This document shows, in pieces, positions 5,859 through 6,171 of a DNA stretch of 6,171 bases; position 1 is the first letter of the stretch; every line of letters starts with the position of its first letter. The stretch lies in assembly GCA_023444765.1 (NCBI GenBank), contig JAEXLY010000286.1, forward strand, positions 1 through 6,171, read 5' to 3'. This stretch comes from Pseudomonadota bacterium. GTDB lineage: Bacteria > Pseudomonadota > Gammaproteobacteria > Xanthomonadales > Xanthomonadaceae. The translations under genes were made by a program, and so were the position numbers. Below the pieces are notes generated by a model, which was not told where the DNA came from, did no database searches, and worked only from the letters and a program-made list of their open reading frames with translations.

Positions 5859-5873
5859 CCAGCTGCGAGCTGG
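5859..5873 (+). other. Third hairpin in the sctP-downstream gap
   Basis: CCAGCT at 5859-5864 and AGCTGG at 5868-5873 are a perfect 6-bp inverted repeat around GCG. The same CAGCT/AGCTG core also occurs in the palindrome at 5824-5833, so alternative pairings between the two hairpins are possible. There is no T-run after it. It lies about 58 bases before the start codon of the 69-residue ORF. Confidence 0.4.
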
Positions 5874-5911
5874 CGCTTCGCGACGAAAGGAAACACCGAC
5901 CCCCCTCTTCT

Positions 5912-5928
5912 TTCGACAGGATTCGACA
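5912..5928 (+). repeat. Direct repeat TTCGACA-N3-TTCGACA over the ribosome site of the 69-residue ORF
   Basis: TTCGACA occurs at 5912-5918 and 5922-5928, ten bases apart, which places both copies on the same DNA face. The AGGA that would bind the ribosome (5918-5921) lies between and partly in them. The spacing (10 bases start to start) is not that of a PIP or hrpII box (20 bases). A third TTCGACA at 6081-6087 is inside the ORF, which weakens the case for a dedicated operator. Confidence 0.5.
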
Positions 5929-5930
5929 CC

Positions 5931-6140
5931 ATGAGCTTCCTCAGCAGCATCAGCGACATCCTTTCCACTGTCGTGAGCGCGGCCGTCACCGCCTACACGG
6001 GCAACCCCATGCTCGGCCAGCTGGCCGGCGGACTGGTCACCAGCCTGCTCGGCGATGCGGGTTCGTCCGGCAACGGCGCGTTCGACAGCGTGTTCAACAG
6101 CGCCTTCGGCAACGGCTTCCTCAACGGCGTCGGCGCGTAA
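5931..6140 (+). CDS. Small Gly/Ser-rich hydrophobic acidic protein, T3SS-linked, function unknown
   Basis: I do not recognise this 69-residue protein. Residues 3-23 form an amphipathic or membrane-inserting stretch (Phe-Leu-Ser-Ser-Ile-Ser-Asp-Ile-Leu-Ser-Thr-Val-Val...). Residues 28-41 are a second hydrophobic segment with a Gly-Gly (Leu-Gly-Gln-Leu-Ala-Gly-Gly-Leu-Val). The rest is a Gly/Asn/Phe/Ser-rich tail. The only charged residues are three Asp (9, 42, 52). There is no Lys, Arg, Glu, His, Cys or Trp. AGGA at 5918-5921 lies 9 bases before ATG 5931, and the gap to sctP is 136 bases, so it may be expressed separately. By my count its G+C is about 66%, a little below its neighbours. Lack of Cys, small size, Gly/Ser richness and location would suit a secreted T3SS filament or harpin-like protein. 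A Gly-rich membrane-active peptide is an alternative. Codon structure and ribosome site support a real gene. Confidence 0.6.
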   Translation: MSFLSSISDILSTVVSAAVTAYTGNPMLGQLAGGLVTSLLGDAGSSGNGAFDSVFNSAFGNGFLNGVGA

Positions 6141-6163
6141 CCGCGCGACCGCTTCGTCCGCGG
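6141..6163 (+). other. Bulged hairpin directly after the 69-residue ORF
   Basis: CCGCG 6141-6145 pairs with CGCGG 6159-6163, and GAC 6147-6149 with GTC 6156-6158. One base (C6146) is bulged and the loop is six bases. It begins at the base after the stop codon. No T-run follows, so it is more like an RNA-stabilising or processing structure than an intrinsic terminator. Confidence 0.4.
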
Positions 6164-6166
6164 CCC

Positions 6167-6171
6167 AGGAG
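6167..6171 (+). promoter_or_regulatory. Probable Shine-Dalgarno of a gene beyond the window
   Basis: AGGAG forms the last five bases. The same AGGAG or GAGGAG type precedes sctF, sctI and sctP by 6-7 bases, so a start codon would be expected about 6-9 bases past the window end. Confidence 0.4.

Noticed and set aside
5802..5873. Intrinsic terminator after sctP
   Set aside because: Hairpins exist but none is followed by a T-run, so a canonical Rho-independent terminator is not supported.
5821..5930. PIP/hrpII box before the small ORF from the TTCG words at 5849, 5877, 5912 and 5922
   Set aside because: Start-to-start spacings are 28, 35 and 10 bases; none equals the 20 required for TTCGB-N15-TTCGB or TTCG-N16-TTCG.

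Overview
The window is a compact, one-directional block from a GC-rich bacterium (roughly 70% G+C by eye). It carries part of a non-flagellar type III secretion system (T3SS, injectisome). Codon use and protein character fit a gammaproteobacterium such as the Lysobacter/Luteimonas/Xanthomonas group, or a betaproteobacterium. This is inference; no taxonomic marker is present.

Layout, all on the + strand. Bases 1-192 are a leader with at most a weak promoter. Then come sctF (193-525, candidate needle subunit), sctI (626-1048, inner rod), sctJ (1069-1857, inner-ring lipoprotein), sctK (1865-2500, cytosolic adaptor), sctL (2505-3206, ATPase stator/regulator), sctN (3203-4564, export ATPase), sctO (4561-5064, FliJ-like stalk) and sctP (5075-5794, needle-length/substrate-switch protein). 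After a 136-base gap full of small hairpins and a direct repeat there is a short ORF (5931-6140). It encodes a 69-residue Gly/Ser-rich hydrophobic protein with no Lys, Arg, Glu, His, Cys or Trp. The window ends in an AGGAG that probably belongs to a further gene outside it.

From sctI to sctP the genes touch, overlap or sit within 20 bases of each other. L/N and N/O share ATGA junctions, so they almost certainly form one translationally coupled operon. The order F-I-J-K-L-N-O-P is that of the Yersinia ysc genes (virC then virB operons) and of Bordetella bsc, fused into one run. It is not the Xanthomonas hrpB order, which has HrpB1 first and HrcT after HrpB7. SctK and SctL form the sorting-platform spokes around the SctN hexamer and SctO sits in its pore. 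SctJ anchors the basal body, SctI links the export gate to the SctF needle, and SctP stops needle growth. The outer-membrane ring (SctC), SctD, SctQ, the export gate (SctR-V), translocators and effectors are not in this window.

The least explained parts are the 69-residue ORF with its structured leader, the Gly-rich N-terminal extension of the needle candidate, and a cysteine pair in SctJ.
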